Shown here: positions 1-16,485 of the stretch, piece after piece
Numbering within the stretch: position 1 is the stretch's first letter
Layout of the letters: each line of letters starts with the position of its first letter
From: Pseudaquabacterium inlustre
GTDB lineage: Bacteria > Pseudomonadota > Gammaproteobacteria > Burkholderiales > Burkholderiaceae_C
Reading direction: 5' to 3'
Length of the DNA: 64,000 nucleotides
Assembly: GCF_038066595.1 (NCBI RefSeq)
Contig: NZ_JBBUTH010000011.1
Location: 62,001 to 126,000, forward strand
The notes under the pieces: generated by a model
Told to the model about the DNA's origin: nothing
Seen by the model: the letters and a program-made list of their open reading frames with translations, nothing else
The model's database searches: none
Program-made: the position numbers and the translations under genes

Positions 1-2
1 TG

Positions 3-1778
<1,776 letters not shown>

Positions 1779-1786
<8 letters not shown>

Positions 1787-2591
1787 ACCGCGCTCGCCGC
1801 TGCGCAGCCTGGTGCTGGCGCTGTACCTCGTGTTCGCCGTGCTCCCCATCTACTGGATGGTGAACATGAGCTTCAAGACCAACGAGGAGATCCTGGCCAG
1901 CTTCTCGCTGTTTCCGCAGCACTTCACCTGGGCCAACTACCAGACCATCTTCACCGATGCCAGCTGGTACTCGGGCTACATCAACAGCCTGATCTACGTG
2001 GCCATCAACACGGTGATCTCGCTCACCGTGGCGCTGCCGGCGGCCTACGCCTTCAGCCGCTACAGCTTCCTGGGCGACAAGCATGTGTTCTTCTGGCTGC
2101 TGACCAACCGCATGACGCCGCCGGCGGTGTTCCTGCTGCCGTTCTTCCAGCTCTACACCACGGTGGGGCTGATGGACACGCACATCGCCGTGGCGCTGGC
2201 GCACCTGCTGTTCAACGTGCCGCTGGCGGTGTGGATCCTGGAAGGCTTCATGAGCGGCATCCCGCGCGAGATCGACGAGACCGCCTACATCGATGGCTAC
2301 AGCTTCCCGCGCTTCTTCCTCACCGTGTTCATCCCGCTGATCAAGGCCGGCATCGGCGTGGCCGCGTTCTTCTGCTTCATGTTCAGCTGGGTGGAGCTGC
2401 TGCTGGCGCGCACGCTGACCAGCGTGAACGCCAAGCCCATCGTGGCCACGATGACGCGCACGGTCAGTGCCAGCGGCATGGACTGGGCCACGCTGGCCGC
2501 GGCCGGCACGCTGACCATCGTGCCCGGCGCGATCGTGATCTGGTTTGTCCGCCACTACATCGCAAAAGGCTTTGCGATGGGCCGCGTCTGA
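1779..2591 (+). CDS. glpQ: Glycerol ABC transporter permease GlpQ-like
   Basis: Second inner-membrane permease (270 aa) of the MalG/UgpE type. The N-terminal membrane segment (LVLALYLVFAVLPIYWMV) is followed by the usual periplasmic loop beginning SFKTNEEI. The EAA loop, EIDETAYIDGYS, lies near residue 165. The ATG sits inside the end of glpP (8-nt overlap), with an AAGGAG ribosome site a few bases upstream. The product is expected to dimerise with GlpP. Nothing is missing from the fold. Confidence 0.88.
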
Positions 2592-2603
2592 GGAGCCGCC
2601 GAG

Positions 2604-2912
2604 ATGTTCGACTGGATGGTTTGGACGACGCCGATCGCGGTGTTCTTCAGCTGCATCGTGCTGATGCTGATCGGCATGACGGTGTGGCAGGTCAAGTCGC
2701 CCACGGTGATGCGCAAGGGCTTCCTGCCCATCGCCACCACGCGCGGCGACCGTCTGTTCATCGGCCTGCTCACGGCCGCCTACATCAACCTGGCCTTCGT
2801 GGGCCTGGCGGGCAAGTTCGCTGCCATGTTCTCGCTGGAGAACGAGCCCAGCGTGTGGATCAGCTTCGTGCTGAGCATGGCCGTGCTGGCGCTGGTGATG
2901 AAGAAGGGCTGA
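2604..2912 (+). CDS. Small DUF2160 membrane protein of the glycerol transporter operon
   Basis: A 102-aa protein with about three hydrophobic segments (residues 7-28, 50-72 and 80-98). It begins MFDWMVWTTPIAVFFSCI and ends in a basic MKKG tail. It matches what I know of DUF2160 proteins, which occur almost only between the permease and binding-protein genes of GlpSTPQV-type glycerol importers. It starts 12 nt after glpQ, with GAGGAG before the ATG. Its role is not established; an accessory membrane subunit of the transporter is the natural inference. Confidence 0.85.
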   Translation: MFDWMVWTTPIAVFFSCIVLMLIGMTVWQVKSPTVMRKGFLPIATTRGDRLFIGLLTAAYINLAFVGLAGKFAAMFSLENEPSVWISFVLSMAVLALVMKKG

Positions 2913-3018
2913 ACAGCGTTCTGGCGTATCCGGCCCGGCGTCTCCCCGGGGCCGTGGTGAGCCTTCACTGCAACGCGGGGAGACATTTTTGTTTGACACC
3001 CACAGAGGAGAGAGAGAC

Positions 3019-4749
<1,731 letters not shown>

Positions 4750-4885
4750 CTGTCAGCCCCCAGCCGCGCCGCGGCTCGCCCCCCACGGGGGCTGGCCCAG
4801 CCGCCTTGGGGCGGCCCGGCGCCGGCTGGGCTCGCTTCGATCCTGTCCCCCATGGCCGGCATCTGCCGGCCTGTCTCCAGGAGTT

Positions 4886-4925
4886 CGCCGCCGCTGCGCG
4901 TTCGTCGCGCCGGCGGCGCTTTTTC
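4886..4925 (+). terminator. Rho-independent terminator after the glycerol operon
   Basis: An inverted repeat, CGCCGCCGCTGCGCG / CGCGCCGGCGGCG with a TTCGT loop, is followed directly by CTTTTTC. It lies between glpV (+) and the convergent DUF885 gene (-). The 197-nt gap also holds two smaller GC hairpins upstream, GCCCCC-CAC-GGGGGC (about 4778-4792) and CCGCC-TTGG-GGCGG (4801-4814). No gene is apparent in the gap. Confidence 0.7.
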
Positions 4926-4946
4926 TGGCGCGGCGGCGGGCGGGGT

Positions 4947-6770
4947 TCAGGCGGCCGGGCGGGTGCGCTCGGCGGCGGTCCAGTCGGCGATCTGCGTGCT
5001 CAGCACGTCCAGCGGCAGCGCGCCCTGGTCGATCACCGCGTTGTTGAAGCGGCGCAGGTCGAAGCCAGCGCCCAGCGCCTGGCGCGCCTGGTCGCGCAGC
5101 GCCAGGATGTGCAGCTGGCCCACCATGTAGGCCAGGGCCTGGCCGGGCTGCGACAGGTAGCGGTCGACCTCGGCGGTCATGAACACCGGGCTCTCGCCCA
5201 CGTGGTCCACCATGTAGGCGATGGCCTGCTCGCGGCTCCAGCCGAAGGCGTGCAGGCCGGTGTCCACCACCAGGCGCGCGGCACGGAAGGCCTGGGCCTG
5301 CAGAAAGCCCCAGCGCTGCTGCGGCGTGGTGTAGAAGCCCGTCTCGTCCATCAGGCGCTCGGCATACAGGCCCCAGCCCTCGACGAAAGCGGTGTAGCCG
5401 CCCTGGCGGCGAAAGGCCGGCAGGCCGTCCAGCTCACGCGCGCGGGCCACCTGCAGGTGGTGGCCGGGCACGGTCTCGTGCGCCACCAGCGTGGGCAGGG
5501 CCCAGCGCGGCCGGCGGGCGAAGGCCAGCACGTTGGCGTTGTACCAGCCGGGGCCGCTGCCATCGGCCGGCGGGCCGGTGTAGTTGTCGGCCGCACCGGG
5601 GCCCAGGTGATCGGGCATGGCGCGGATGCCGTAGGGCGTGCGCGGCAGCTCGGCAAACAGGCGCGGCATCTCCGGGTCCAGCCGCTTGGCCACGGCGCGG
5701 TAGCCCTCCAGCATGGCCTCGGGGCTGGCGAAGAACTGGTCCGGCGCGTTCAGCGCCGCCACGGCCTCGGCAAAGCTGCCCTTCAGGTCCATCTGGGCCA
5801 TCAGTTGGCGGAACTGCGCGTGCAGCCGCGCCATCTCGGCCAGGCCGGTGTCGTGGATCTGCTGCGGTGTCAGCGCGGTGGTGGTGGCCTGGCGCACCAG
5901 ATCGGCATACACCGGCGCGCCGCCGGCCTGGCGTGCCAGCCCGCCCGCGGCGGGCGCGGCGGCCAGGTAGGGCCCGGCCACGAAGTCGCGCAGCCGGCGC
6001 ATGGCCGGCAGCACATGGGCGGTGATGGCCACCTCGCCGGCCGCCTGGAAGACCTGGGCCTGGCCCTCCGACAGCACCGGCGTGCGGCGCGAGAAGGGCT
6101 CGAAGAACGGGCCCTGGCGCAGCGGCGTGCCGATCTGGCGGTCCAGCTGGGCCAGCACACGCTCCAGCACCGGCCGCGGCGACACCCAGCCCAGCGCGAT
6201 GCCGCGCTCCAGCCGGGCGATCTCCTGCGCCATGCGCTGCGGCCAGGCCGCCAGCCGCGCCAGCAGCTGCGCGCGCTGCTCGGGCGTGTCGATGGGCATC
6301 TGCTGCAGCACCGAGGCCAGCAGCTGCTGCAGGCCGAACAGCGCGCCCAGCGACAGCGTGCGCCAGCCCTCGAAGGCGGCGATGCGCTGCTGCGCCTCGA
6401 GGTTGTGGATGAACATCGCCCGCGACGTGCGGTCGGTGGCGCTCAGCGCCTCGGGCGCGATGGCCCGGGCCTCGGCCAGCCAGGCGGCGTTGCGGGCCTG
6501 GCGGGCGGCGTCGGCCGCGGGCGACACATCGGCCCAGCGGTCGTTGAAGCGGTGGTCACCGCGGTAGGTGGCCGACTCGGGAGACTGGCGCGCGGTCTCG
6601 TCCCAATGCCGCGCGAACAGGGTGTGAAGGGCCTGCGCACCGGGGGTGGCGCGGGTGGCGCCGCCGGTGGCAGGAAGGGCGGCCTGGGCCTGTGTGAGGC
6701 CCGGGGCCAGCGCCGGCAGGGTGCCCAGCGCCAGCGCATCGGCCAGCCAATGACGTCGGGTCAACTTCAT
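4947..6770 (-). CDS. Exported DUF885 family protein (metallopeptidase-like)
   Basis: A 607-aa protein with a twin-arginine-like leader (MKLTRRHWLADALALGTLPALAPG) followed by a DUF885 domain over nearly the whole length. The domain carries HETVPGHHLQ, a zinc-site motif of the HExxH kind in which the second His pair is GHH, and a downstream GWGLYAERL that supplies the third ligand in this family. Members are uncharacterised or annotated as dipeptidyl carboxypeptidase-like. A periplasmic peptidase is the best guess, and the substrate is unknown. The gene is convergent with the glycerol operon and stands alone, 113 nt downstream of ppdK on the same strand. Confidence 0.85.
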   Translation of the reverse strand: MKLTRRHWLADALALGTLPALAPGLTQAQAALPATGGATRATPGAQALHTLFARHWDETARQSPESATYRGDHRFNDRWADVSPAADAARQARNAAWLAEARAIAPEALSATDRTSRAMFIHNLEAQQRIAAFEGWRTLSLGALFGLQQLLASVLQQMPIDTPEQRAQLLARLAAWPQRMAQEIARLERGIALGWVSPRPVLERVLAQLDRQIGTPLRQGPFFEPFSRRTPVLSEGQAQVFQAAGEVAITAHVLPAMRRLRDFVAGPYLAAAPAAGGLARQAGGAPVYADLVRQATTTALTPQQIHDTGLAEMARLHAQFRQLMAQMDLKGSFAEAVAALNAPDQFFASPEAMLEGYRAVAKRLDPEMPRLFAELPRTPYGIRAMPDHLGPGAADNYTGPPADGSGPGWYNANVLAFARRPRWALPTLVAHETVPGHHLQVARARELDGLPAFRRQGGYTAFVEGWGLYAERLMDETGFYTTPQQRWGFLQAQAFRAARLVVDTGLHAFGWSREQAIAYMVDHVGESPVFMTAEVDRYLSQPGQALAYMVGQLHILALRDQARQALGAGFDLRRFNNAVIDQGALPLDVLSTQIADWTAAERTRPAA

Positions 6771-6883
6771 TGGGGCGCGATGCTAGGGGCAGCCGGTACC
6801 GCAGCGAACCGCGCCGACCCGGCGATGCGCCGAACGGCGGATTGCGGGGGCTGAACGGCGGCCCTGCGCCCCGGTGGCGGCCC

Positions 6884-9613
<2,730 letters not shown>

Positions 9614-9716
9614 GGATCCACTCCCTGCCCGGCGACGCGCCGGTGTGCAAACGCGTAGCGTCGGTCTGCGGCGGGGCGCCGTGTTTGACGCGGCGCAAGC
9701 GTTACCCTCGCGCCCC

Positions 9717-10688
9717 ATGTGGATCGGAACCCTGTTTGCGCTGGCCGCCGGCCTGATGTGGGGCCTGGTGTTTGCCGGGCCGCAGCTGCTGCCCGACTAC
9801 CCGGCGGCGATGCAGTCCTTCGGGCGCTACATCGCCTTCGGCCTGATCGCGATGCCGCTGGCCTGGATCGACCGCGCCCGCATGCGCGAGCTGACGCGCG
9901 CCGACTGGATCGAGGCCGCCAAGCTGGGCCTGGTGGGCAACATCGTGTACTACCTGTTCCTGGCCAGCGCCATCCAGCGCGCCGGCGGGCCGCTGCCCAC
10001 GATGATCATCGGCACGCTGCCGGTGGTCATCGCCATCACCAGCAACCTGCGCGATGCGGCGCGTGACGGCCGCCTGCCCTGGCTGAAGCTGCTGCCCTCG
10101 CTGGGGCTCATCGCCACCGGCATCGGCTGCGTCAACCAGGTGGAGTTGCAGGCCCTGCGCGCCGACCCGGCGGCCGATTTCGGTGCCTATGCGCTGGGTG
10201 GCGCGCTGGCCGTGGGCGCGGTGGCCTGCTGGACCTGGTACCCGATCCGCAATGCCGACTGGCTGCGCGCCCATGCCGACCGCTCGCCGCGCGCCTGGGC
10301 CACGGCGCAGGGCCTGGCCACGCTGCCGCTGGCGGCGCTGGGCTTCGCGCTGTTCTGGGCCTGGAGCGCGGCCAGCGGCAGCGCCTTCGCCATGCCCTTC
10401 GGCCCGCGGCCGGGCCTGTACATCGGGCTGATGCTGGCCATCGGCCTGCTGGCCTCGTGGGCCGGCACGCTGTGCTGGAACGAGGCCAGCCAGCGCCTGC
10501 CCACCACGCTGGTGGGCCAGCTGATCGTGTTCGAGACGCTCAGTGCGCTGGCCTATGCCTTCGTGCTGCGCGGGCGCGCACCCGATGCGCTGACGCTGAC
10601 CGGCGTGGCCCTGCTGGTGGCCGGCGTGATGTGGGCGCTGCGCGTGCGGCCCGAGCCGGTGGCCGAGGCCACCGTGCACGGTGCCTGA
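9717..10688 (+). CDS. DMT/EamA-family transporter
   Basis: A 323-aa membrane protein with about ten hydrophobic segments arranged as two EamA halves. It begins MWIGTLFALAAGLMWGLVF and ends with the segment TLTGVALLVAGVMWAL. It belongs to the drug/metabolite transporter superfamily, so export of a small metabolite across the inner membrane is likely, but the substrate cannot be read from sequence. The ATG at 9717 is chosen because the ORF upstream of it is non-hydrophobic and runs into the divergent ppdK promoter region. It is convergent with the malK-like gene, with only 6 nt between stops. Confidence 0.85.
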   Translation: MWIGTLFALAAGLMWGLVFAGPQLLPDYPAAMQSFGRYIAFGLIAMPLAWIDRARMRELTRADWIEAAKLGLVGNIVYYLFLASAIQRAGGPLPTMIIGTLPVVIAITSNLRDAARDGRLPWLKLLPSLGLIATGIGCVNQVELQALRADPAADFGAYALGGALAVGAVACWTWYPIRNADWLRAHADRSPRAWATAQGLATLPLAALGFALFWAWSAASGSAFAMPFGPRPGLYIGLMLAIGLLASWAGTLCWNEASQRLPTTLVGQLIVFETLSALAYAFVLRGRAPDALTLTGVALLVAGVMWALRVRPEPVAEATVHGA

Positions 10689-10694
10689 GCGGGT

Positions 10695-11866
<1,172 letters not shown>

Positions 11867-11870
<4 letters not shown>

Positions 11871-12748
11871 CCTTTCACGGCGCCGGCGGTCAGCCCGCGC
11901 ACGAAGTGGCGGCCGGCCAGCAGGTACACGGCCAGCGTGGGCAGCGCGGCGATCAGCGCGGCAGCCATGTCCACGTTGTATTCCTTCACCGTGCTGCTGG
12001 TGTTGGCCAGGTTGTTCAGGCCCACGGTGACCGGCTTGCTGTCGGCGCCCGAGAACACCACGCCGTACAGGAAGTCGTTCCAGATGTTGGTGAACTGCCA
12101 GATCAGCGTGACCACGACGATGGGCGCCGACAGCGGCAGCACCACGCGCCGGAAGATCTGCCAGAACGAGGCGCCGTCCAGCGTGGCGGCCTTGATCAGC
12201 TCGTCGGGCAGGCCGACGAAGTAGTTGCGGAAGAACAGCGTGGTGCTGGGGATGCCGGCGATCACGTGCACCGCCACCAGGCCGCCCAGCGAGCTGGCCA
12301 AACCCAGCCAGCCCAGCACCTGGCTCATCGGCAGCAGCACCACCTGCATGGGCATGAACACGCCGAACAGCATCAGCGCGAACAGCGTCTCGCTGCCCGG
12401 AAAGCGCCACTTGGACAGCACATAGCCGTTGACCGCGCCGATGGCGGTGGACAGGGCCACCGCCGGCACCACCATGGCCACCGAGTTCAGGAAGTAGGGG
12501 CGCAGGCCGCTGCAGTCGGCCCCGGTGCAGGCCGTGCCCCAGGCCTTGGCCCAGGCCGCCAGCGTGGGCGCGGCCGGCAGGCTCAGCAGCGTGCCGCTGC
12601 GCAGCTCGTCGGGGCTTTTCAGCGAGGTGAGCAGCATCACCACCAGCGGCGCCAGGAAGAACAGCGCCGCCACGCCCAGGCCGCACCACAGCGCCACCCG
12701 TGCCAGGGTGACGGGCGGGCGTTCGCCGCTGCTGCCGCCGCCGCTCAT
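11867..12748 (-). CDS. gtsC: Sugar ABC transporter permease (GtsC-like)
   Basis: A 293-aa MalG-type inner-membrane permease. After MSGGGSSGERPP come about six membrane segments, with the EAA loop ELIKAATLDGAS near residue 200. A periplasmic stretch contains CTGADCSG, two Cys five residues apart. The paralogue at 27042 has the matching CTGLACEG, so the Cys pair is conserved and may form a disulfide. It overlaps gtsB by 4 nt and the ATPase by 4 nt. Closest resemblance is to GtsC/glucose permeases. Confidence 0.9.
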
Positions 12749-13626
12749 CGCCGCGGCCCCCGCAGCTCGCTGTACAGGAAGGGCACCACGATGGCCGCCA
12801 CGGTGGCCAGCATCACCATCGCGCTGGCCGCGCCCAGGCCGATCTGCCCGCGCGTGAAGGCCATGGTGTACATGAAGGTGGCCGGCACATCGGTGGCATA
12901 GCCGGGGCCGCCGCCGGTCAGCGCCATCACCAGGTCGAAGCTCTTGATCGCCAGGTGGCTGACCACCATCAGCGTGCTGAACACCACCGGCCGCAGGCTG
13001 GGGATGACGATGCGCCAGTAGATGCGTGGCAGGCTGGCGCCGTCGACCTGGGCGGCGCGCAGGATGGCGTCGTCGATGCCGCGCAGCCCCGCCAGGAACA
13101 GCGCCATCACGAAGCCCGCGCTCTGCCAGATGCCGGCGATGGCCACGCAGTAGAGGGCCCGCTCGGGCTGCACCAGCCAGTCGAAGCTGAAGCCGCTGAA
13201 GCCCCACTGGTGCATCAGGTGTTCCAGCCCCAGGCCGGGGTTGAGCATCCACTTCCAGGCCGTGCCGGTGACGATGAAGCTCAGCGCCATCGGGTACAGG
13301 AAGACCGTGCGCAGCACGCCCTCGGCGCGCAGCTTCTGGTCCAGCGCGATGGCCAGCAGCAGGCCCAGCGCCATGCTGCCGCCGACGAACAGGCCGCCGA
13401 ACACGGCCAGGTTGCGCAGCGCCACGCCCCAGCGCTCGCTCTCCCACAGCGCCTCGTACTGGGCCAGGCCGGCCCACTCGTAGTTGGGCAGCAGGCGCGA
13501 TTCGCTCAGCGACAGCCAGCCGTTCCAGGCCATCAGGCCGTAGATGAACAGCAGCGACACCGCGAACGACGGCGCCACCACCAGCCGCGGCAGCCAGCCG
13601 GCGTGGGGCAGGGCGGGGGCGGCCAC
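12745..13626 (-). CDS. gtsB: Sugar ABC transporter permease (GtsB-like)
   Basis: A 293-aa MalF-type permease with an N-terminal membrane segment (LVVAPSFAVSLLFIYGLMAW) and the periplasmic motif PNYEWAGLAQYEALW, typical of CUT1 permeases. The EAA loop, DDAILRAAQVDGAS, lies near residue 180. The gene starts 21 nt after gtsA and overlaps gtsC by 4 nt. It is a paralogue of the 26137 permease; shared strings include WKWMLNPG/WQWVLNPG and FSFDW. Confidence 0.9.
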   Translation of the reverse strand: MAAPALPHAGWLPRLVVAPSFAVSLLFIYGLMAWNGWLSLSESRLLPNYEWAGLAQYEALWESERWGVALRNLAVFGGLFVGGSMALGLLLAIALDQKLRAEGVLRTVFLYPMALSFIVTGTAWKWMLNPGLGLEHLMHQWGFSGFSFDWLVQPERALYCVAIAGIWQSAGFVMALFLAGLRGIDDAILRAAQVDGASLPRIYWRIVIPSLRPVVFSTLMVVSHLAIKSFDLVMALTGGGPGYATDVPATFMYTMAFTRGQIGLGAASAMVMLATVAAIVVPFLYSELRGPRR

Positions 13627-13647
13627 GCGCGCCGGACCGGGGGCGGC

Positions 13648-14928
13648 TCAGCGCGCCTTGGCGGCGGCCACCAGGCGGTCCATGGCCTGCGCCGGCGTCA
13701 TCGCGTCGGTGTTCCAGAACTGGCTCACCACGTCCTTGATGGCGCCCTCGGCCGCCGCTGGCACGGCCATGCCGTGGGCGATGCTGGGCACCAGCGTGCC
13801 GGCCTTGGCGGTGGCCACGAAGTCGGCGCTGCTCTGCCTGGCGCAGGCGTCGAACTTGTCCATCGGCAGGTTCAGCCGCACCGGGATCGAGCCCTTGTTC
13901 AGGCTGAAGGTCTCCTGGAAGGCCGGCGACAGGATGGCCGAGGCGAGGTCCTTCTGCGCCTTCACGCCGGCCTCGTTCTTCAGCTTGAACATCGCGAACG
14001 AGTCGACGTTGAAGGTGAAGGCCTTGGCCGTGTCGGGCGCCGGGGCGCAGGCGAAGTCCTTGCCCGGCTGCTTGCCGGCGGCGACGAACTCGCCCTTGGC
14101 CCAGTCGCCCATGATCTGCATGCCGGCCTCGCCCTTGATGACCATGGCGGTGGCCAGGTTCCAGTCGCGGCCGGCCGCGTTCTTGTCGGTGTAGGGCTTC
14201 AGGCGCTTGAAGGTGGCCAGCACCTTGTCCATCGTCGGGCCCTTCAGCGCCGCCGGGTCCAGCTGCACCAGGGCCTTGCGGTAGAACTCGGCCCCGCCCA
14301 CGCCCAGGGCCACGGCCTCGAAGGTGGTGAAGTCCTGCCAGGGCTGGCCGCCGTGGGCCAGCGGCACGACGCCGGCCTTCTTCAGCGCCTCGGCGGCGGT
14401 GAAGAACTCGTCCCAGGTGCCGGGCAGCTTGGCGCCGGCCTTCTTCAGCACCTCGGTGTTGGCCCACAGCCAGTTCACGCGGTGCACGTTGACCGGCACG
14501 GCGATGTAGCTGCCCTTGTACTTCATGATGTCGCTCACCGCCTTGGGCAGCAGCGCATCCCATTGCTCGGCCTTGGCCACATCGTCCACCGGGGCCAGCA
14601 CGCCCTCGCGCGCCCAGTCCTGCAGCGAGGGGCCCTTGATCTGCGCGGCGGCCGGGGCGTTGCCCGAGACCACGCGGCTCTTCAGCACGGTCATCGCGGC
14701 GTCGCCGCCGCCGCCGGCCACGGCGAAGTCCTTCCACTGGTGGCCCTTGGCCTGCAGCGAGGCCTTCAGCGCCTGGGCGGCCTTGGCCTCGCCACCGCTG
14801 GTCCACCAGTGCAGCACCTCGATCTCGCCGGCCTGGGCGGCGGTGGGCGCCAGCAGCGGCATGGCCAGCGCCAGGGCGGTCAGCGCCAGGCGTTGCCGGC
14901 GGCAGGGCAGGGGCAGGGCGGCGGGCAT
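13648..14928 (-). CDS. gtsA: Periplasmic sugar-binding protein (GtsA-like)
   Basis: A 426-aa extracellular solute-binding protein. The leader MPAALPLPCRRQRLALTALALAMPLLAPTAAQA is split by a hydrophobic core and cleaved near AQA. The mature N-terminus EIEVLHWWTSGGEAKAAQAL is characteristic of the glucose/mannose GtsA group, with HGGQPWQ and GDWAKGEF further on. GGAG lies 10 nt before the ATG. A 66-nt gap from the kinase gene carries a TTAA direct repeat, suggesting a promoter of its own. The product should bind a monosaccharide or small glucoside for GtsBCD. The paralogue at 24276 shares HWWTSGGE, HGGQAWQ and GDWAKGEF. Confidence 0.92.
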   Translation of the reverse strand: MPAALPLPCRRQRLALTALALAMPLLAPTAAQAGEIEVLHWWTSGGEAKAAQALKASLQAKGHQWKDFAVAGGGGDAAMTVLKSRVVSGNAPAAAQIKGPSLQDWAREGVLAPVDDVAKAEQWDALLPKAVSDIMKYKGSYIAVPVNVHRVNWLWANTEVLKKAGAKLPGTWDEFFTAAEALKKAGVVPLAHGGQPWQDFTTFEAVALGVGGAEFYRKALVQLDPAALKGPTMDKVLATFKRLKPYTDKNAAGRDWNLATAMVIKGEAGMQIMGDWAKGEFVAAGKQPGKDFACAPAPDTAKAFTFNVDSFAMFKLKNEAGVKAQKDLASAILSPAFQETFSLNKGSIPVRLNLPMDKFDACARQSSADFVATAKAGTLVPSIAHGMAVPAAAEGAIKDVVSQFWNTDAMTPAQAMDRLVAAAKAR

Positions 14929-14962
14929 GCGGTGGTCTCCGTGGCAAGGGTGGCCGCGGAGT

Positions 14963-14979
14963 ATTAAAGAAAAATTAAC
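14963..14979 (-). promoter_or_regulatory. TTAA direct repeat upstream of gtsA, candidate response-regulator box
   Basis: Read on the minus strand this is GTTAAT-TTTTC-TTTAAT, two hexamers with an 11-bp period, 35 to 51 nt upstream of the gtsA ATG. It matches the layout of the box at 17237-17253. OmpR-family regulators of the PmrA/QseB/TctD branch bind TTAA repeats with one-turn spacing, and such a regulator is encoded two genes upstream. TTAA is rare in this GC-rich DNA. The assignment is inference from spacing and context. Confidence 0.5.
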
Positions 14980-14994
14980 AGTCGCCGGGCGGGA

Positions 14995-16485
14995 CTAACC
15001 CTCGGCCGCCGGCAGCGTCACCCGCGCCAGCAGGCCGTGCGGGCGGGCCGGCAGCAGCTGCACGCGGCCGTCGTGGCGCTGCACGATCTCGCGCACGATG
15101 GCCAGACCCAGGCCGCAGCCGGCGCCGTCGTGCGTGGCGCGCACGAAGCGCTCGAACACGCGCTCGCGGTCGGCCTCGGGCAGGCCGGGGCCGTTGTCCT
15201 CCACCTCCAGCAGCACGCTGGCGCCGTCGCGGCGCACGCGCACCGTGGCCGCCGCGCCGCGGCCGGCGTAGTGCGTGGCGTTGTCGACCAGGTTCACCAG
15301 CGCCTCGCGCAGCAGCAGCGCGATGCCGTTCACCACGGCCGGCGGCGCGCCGGCGGTGGCCGGGCTGCCGGGCGCGTCCTCGGGCGCCGCGTCGGGGGCC
15401 TCGAAGCCCAGGTCCACGCCGGCGGCCAGCGCCCGCGGCACCAGCTCGGCCGTCACCTCCTGGGCCAGGCGCTGCAGGTCCACGCGGCTGCGTGGCTGCT
15501 GGCGCGCCGATTCGGGCTCGGCACGGGCCAGCGTCAGCAGCTGCGCCACCAGGTGGGCGCTGCGCGTGGCGCTCTCGTGCACGCGCTGCAGGCGCGCGCG
15601 CAGCGCGGCATCGGCGCCGGCCTCGCGCAGCGCCAGCTCGGTCTGGCTCTTCAGGCCGGCCAGCGGCGTGCGCAGCTGGTGCGCGGCGTCGCTGATGAAG
15701 CGCTTTTGCACCTGCACCTGCTGGCCCACCTCGCCCAGCAGGGTGTTGATGGCCTGGGCCAGCGCGCGCACCTCGGGCGGCGCGGCGTCCAGGCGGATCG
15801 GCGCCAGCGAGTTGGCGGCGCGCCCCTCCACCTGGCGCTGCAGCAGGGCCAGCGGCTGCAGGCCGGCGCGGATGCCGGCCCACACGATCAGCGTCATCAG
15901 CACCATCACCCCCGACAGCGGCAGCGCGGTGTCCAGCACGATGCGCCGCGCCAGCAGCTCGCGGTTGGCGCGCGAGCGGGCCACCTGCACCAGCATCGTG
16001 CCGCTGGTGGCGCCCTCGTCGGCCAGGCGCAGGTACAGCGCCACCACGCGCACCGGCTCCGGCCCGCCGGGCCGGCCGTCGGCCTGCGGTTCGCGCAGCT
16101 GGCTGTCGTAGAAGTGCGGCTCGCCCAGCACCGGCGCCTGCGCCACGGCCGGCGGCGGGGCCGGCAGGTGGCGGTGCCCCAGGATCAGCTGGCCCGGCGG
16201 CATGCTGACGGTGTAGAGCACGCGGTCGGTGGGGTCGCTCTCCAGGATGTCCTGGGCCGAGCGCGGGAAGTCGATGTACAGGCCGCTGGAGATCGGCTTG
16301 ACCTGCCGCGCCAGCGCCCGGCTGGCCTGCAGCAGGCTGGCGTCGATGGCCTCGTTGGCGTAACGCTGCGCCAGCTGGTAGGTGAAGATGGCCGCGGCGA
16401 TCCACAGCACGCCCTGCGGCAGCAGCAGCCACAGCAGCAGCTGGCGGTGCAGCGAGCGGGCACTGCCTGTGGACGGGGGGCTCAC
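14995..16485 (-). CDS. Sensor histidine kinase, TctE/QseC type
   Basis: A 496-aa membrane kinase. The GTG start overlaps the regulator stop (GTGA). The first membrane segment is near residues 14-36, followed by a periplasmic 2CSK_N-type domain (IDFPRSAQDILESDP, VLYTVSMPPGQLILG) and a second segment near 190-207. Then come HAMP-like residues, the phospho-acceptor His269 in ISDAAHQLRTPLAGL, an N-box (NLVDNATHYA) and G-boxes (EDNGPGLPE, GCGLGLAIV). It pairs with the response regulator. The ligand is unknown; position beside a sugar transporter and glucan genes suggests a saccharide or organic-acid signal. Confidence 0.92.
   Translation of the reverse strand: MSPPSTGSARSLHRQLLLWLLLPQGVLWIAAAIFTYQLAQRYANEAIDASLLQASRALARQVKPISSGLYIDFPRSAQDILESDPTDRVLYTVSMPPGQLILGHRHLPAPPPAVAQAPVLGEPHFYDSQLREPQADGRPGGPEPVRVVALYLRLADEGATSGTMLVQVARSRANRELLARRIVLDTALPLSGVMVLMTLIVWAGIRAGLQPLALLQRQVEGRAANSLAPIRLDAAPPEVRALAQAINTLLGEVGQQVQVQKRFISDAAHQLRTPLAGLKSQTELALREAGADAALRARLQRVHESATRSAHLVAQLLTLARAEPESARQQPRSRVDLQRLAQEVTAELVPRALAAGVDLGFEAPDAAPEDAPGSPATAGAPPAVVNGIALLLREALVNLVDNATHYAGRGAAATVRVRRDGASVLLEVEDNGPGLPEADRERVFERFVRATHDGAGCGLGLAIVREIVQRHDGRVQLLPARPHGLLARVTLPAAEG

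Noticed and set aside
4778..4814. GC hairpins after glpV as the main terminator
   Set aside because: They lack a T tract; the hairpin at 4886-4925 has one and is the better terminator.
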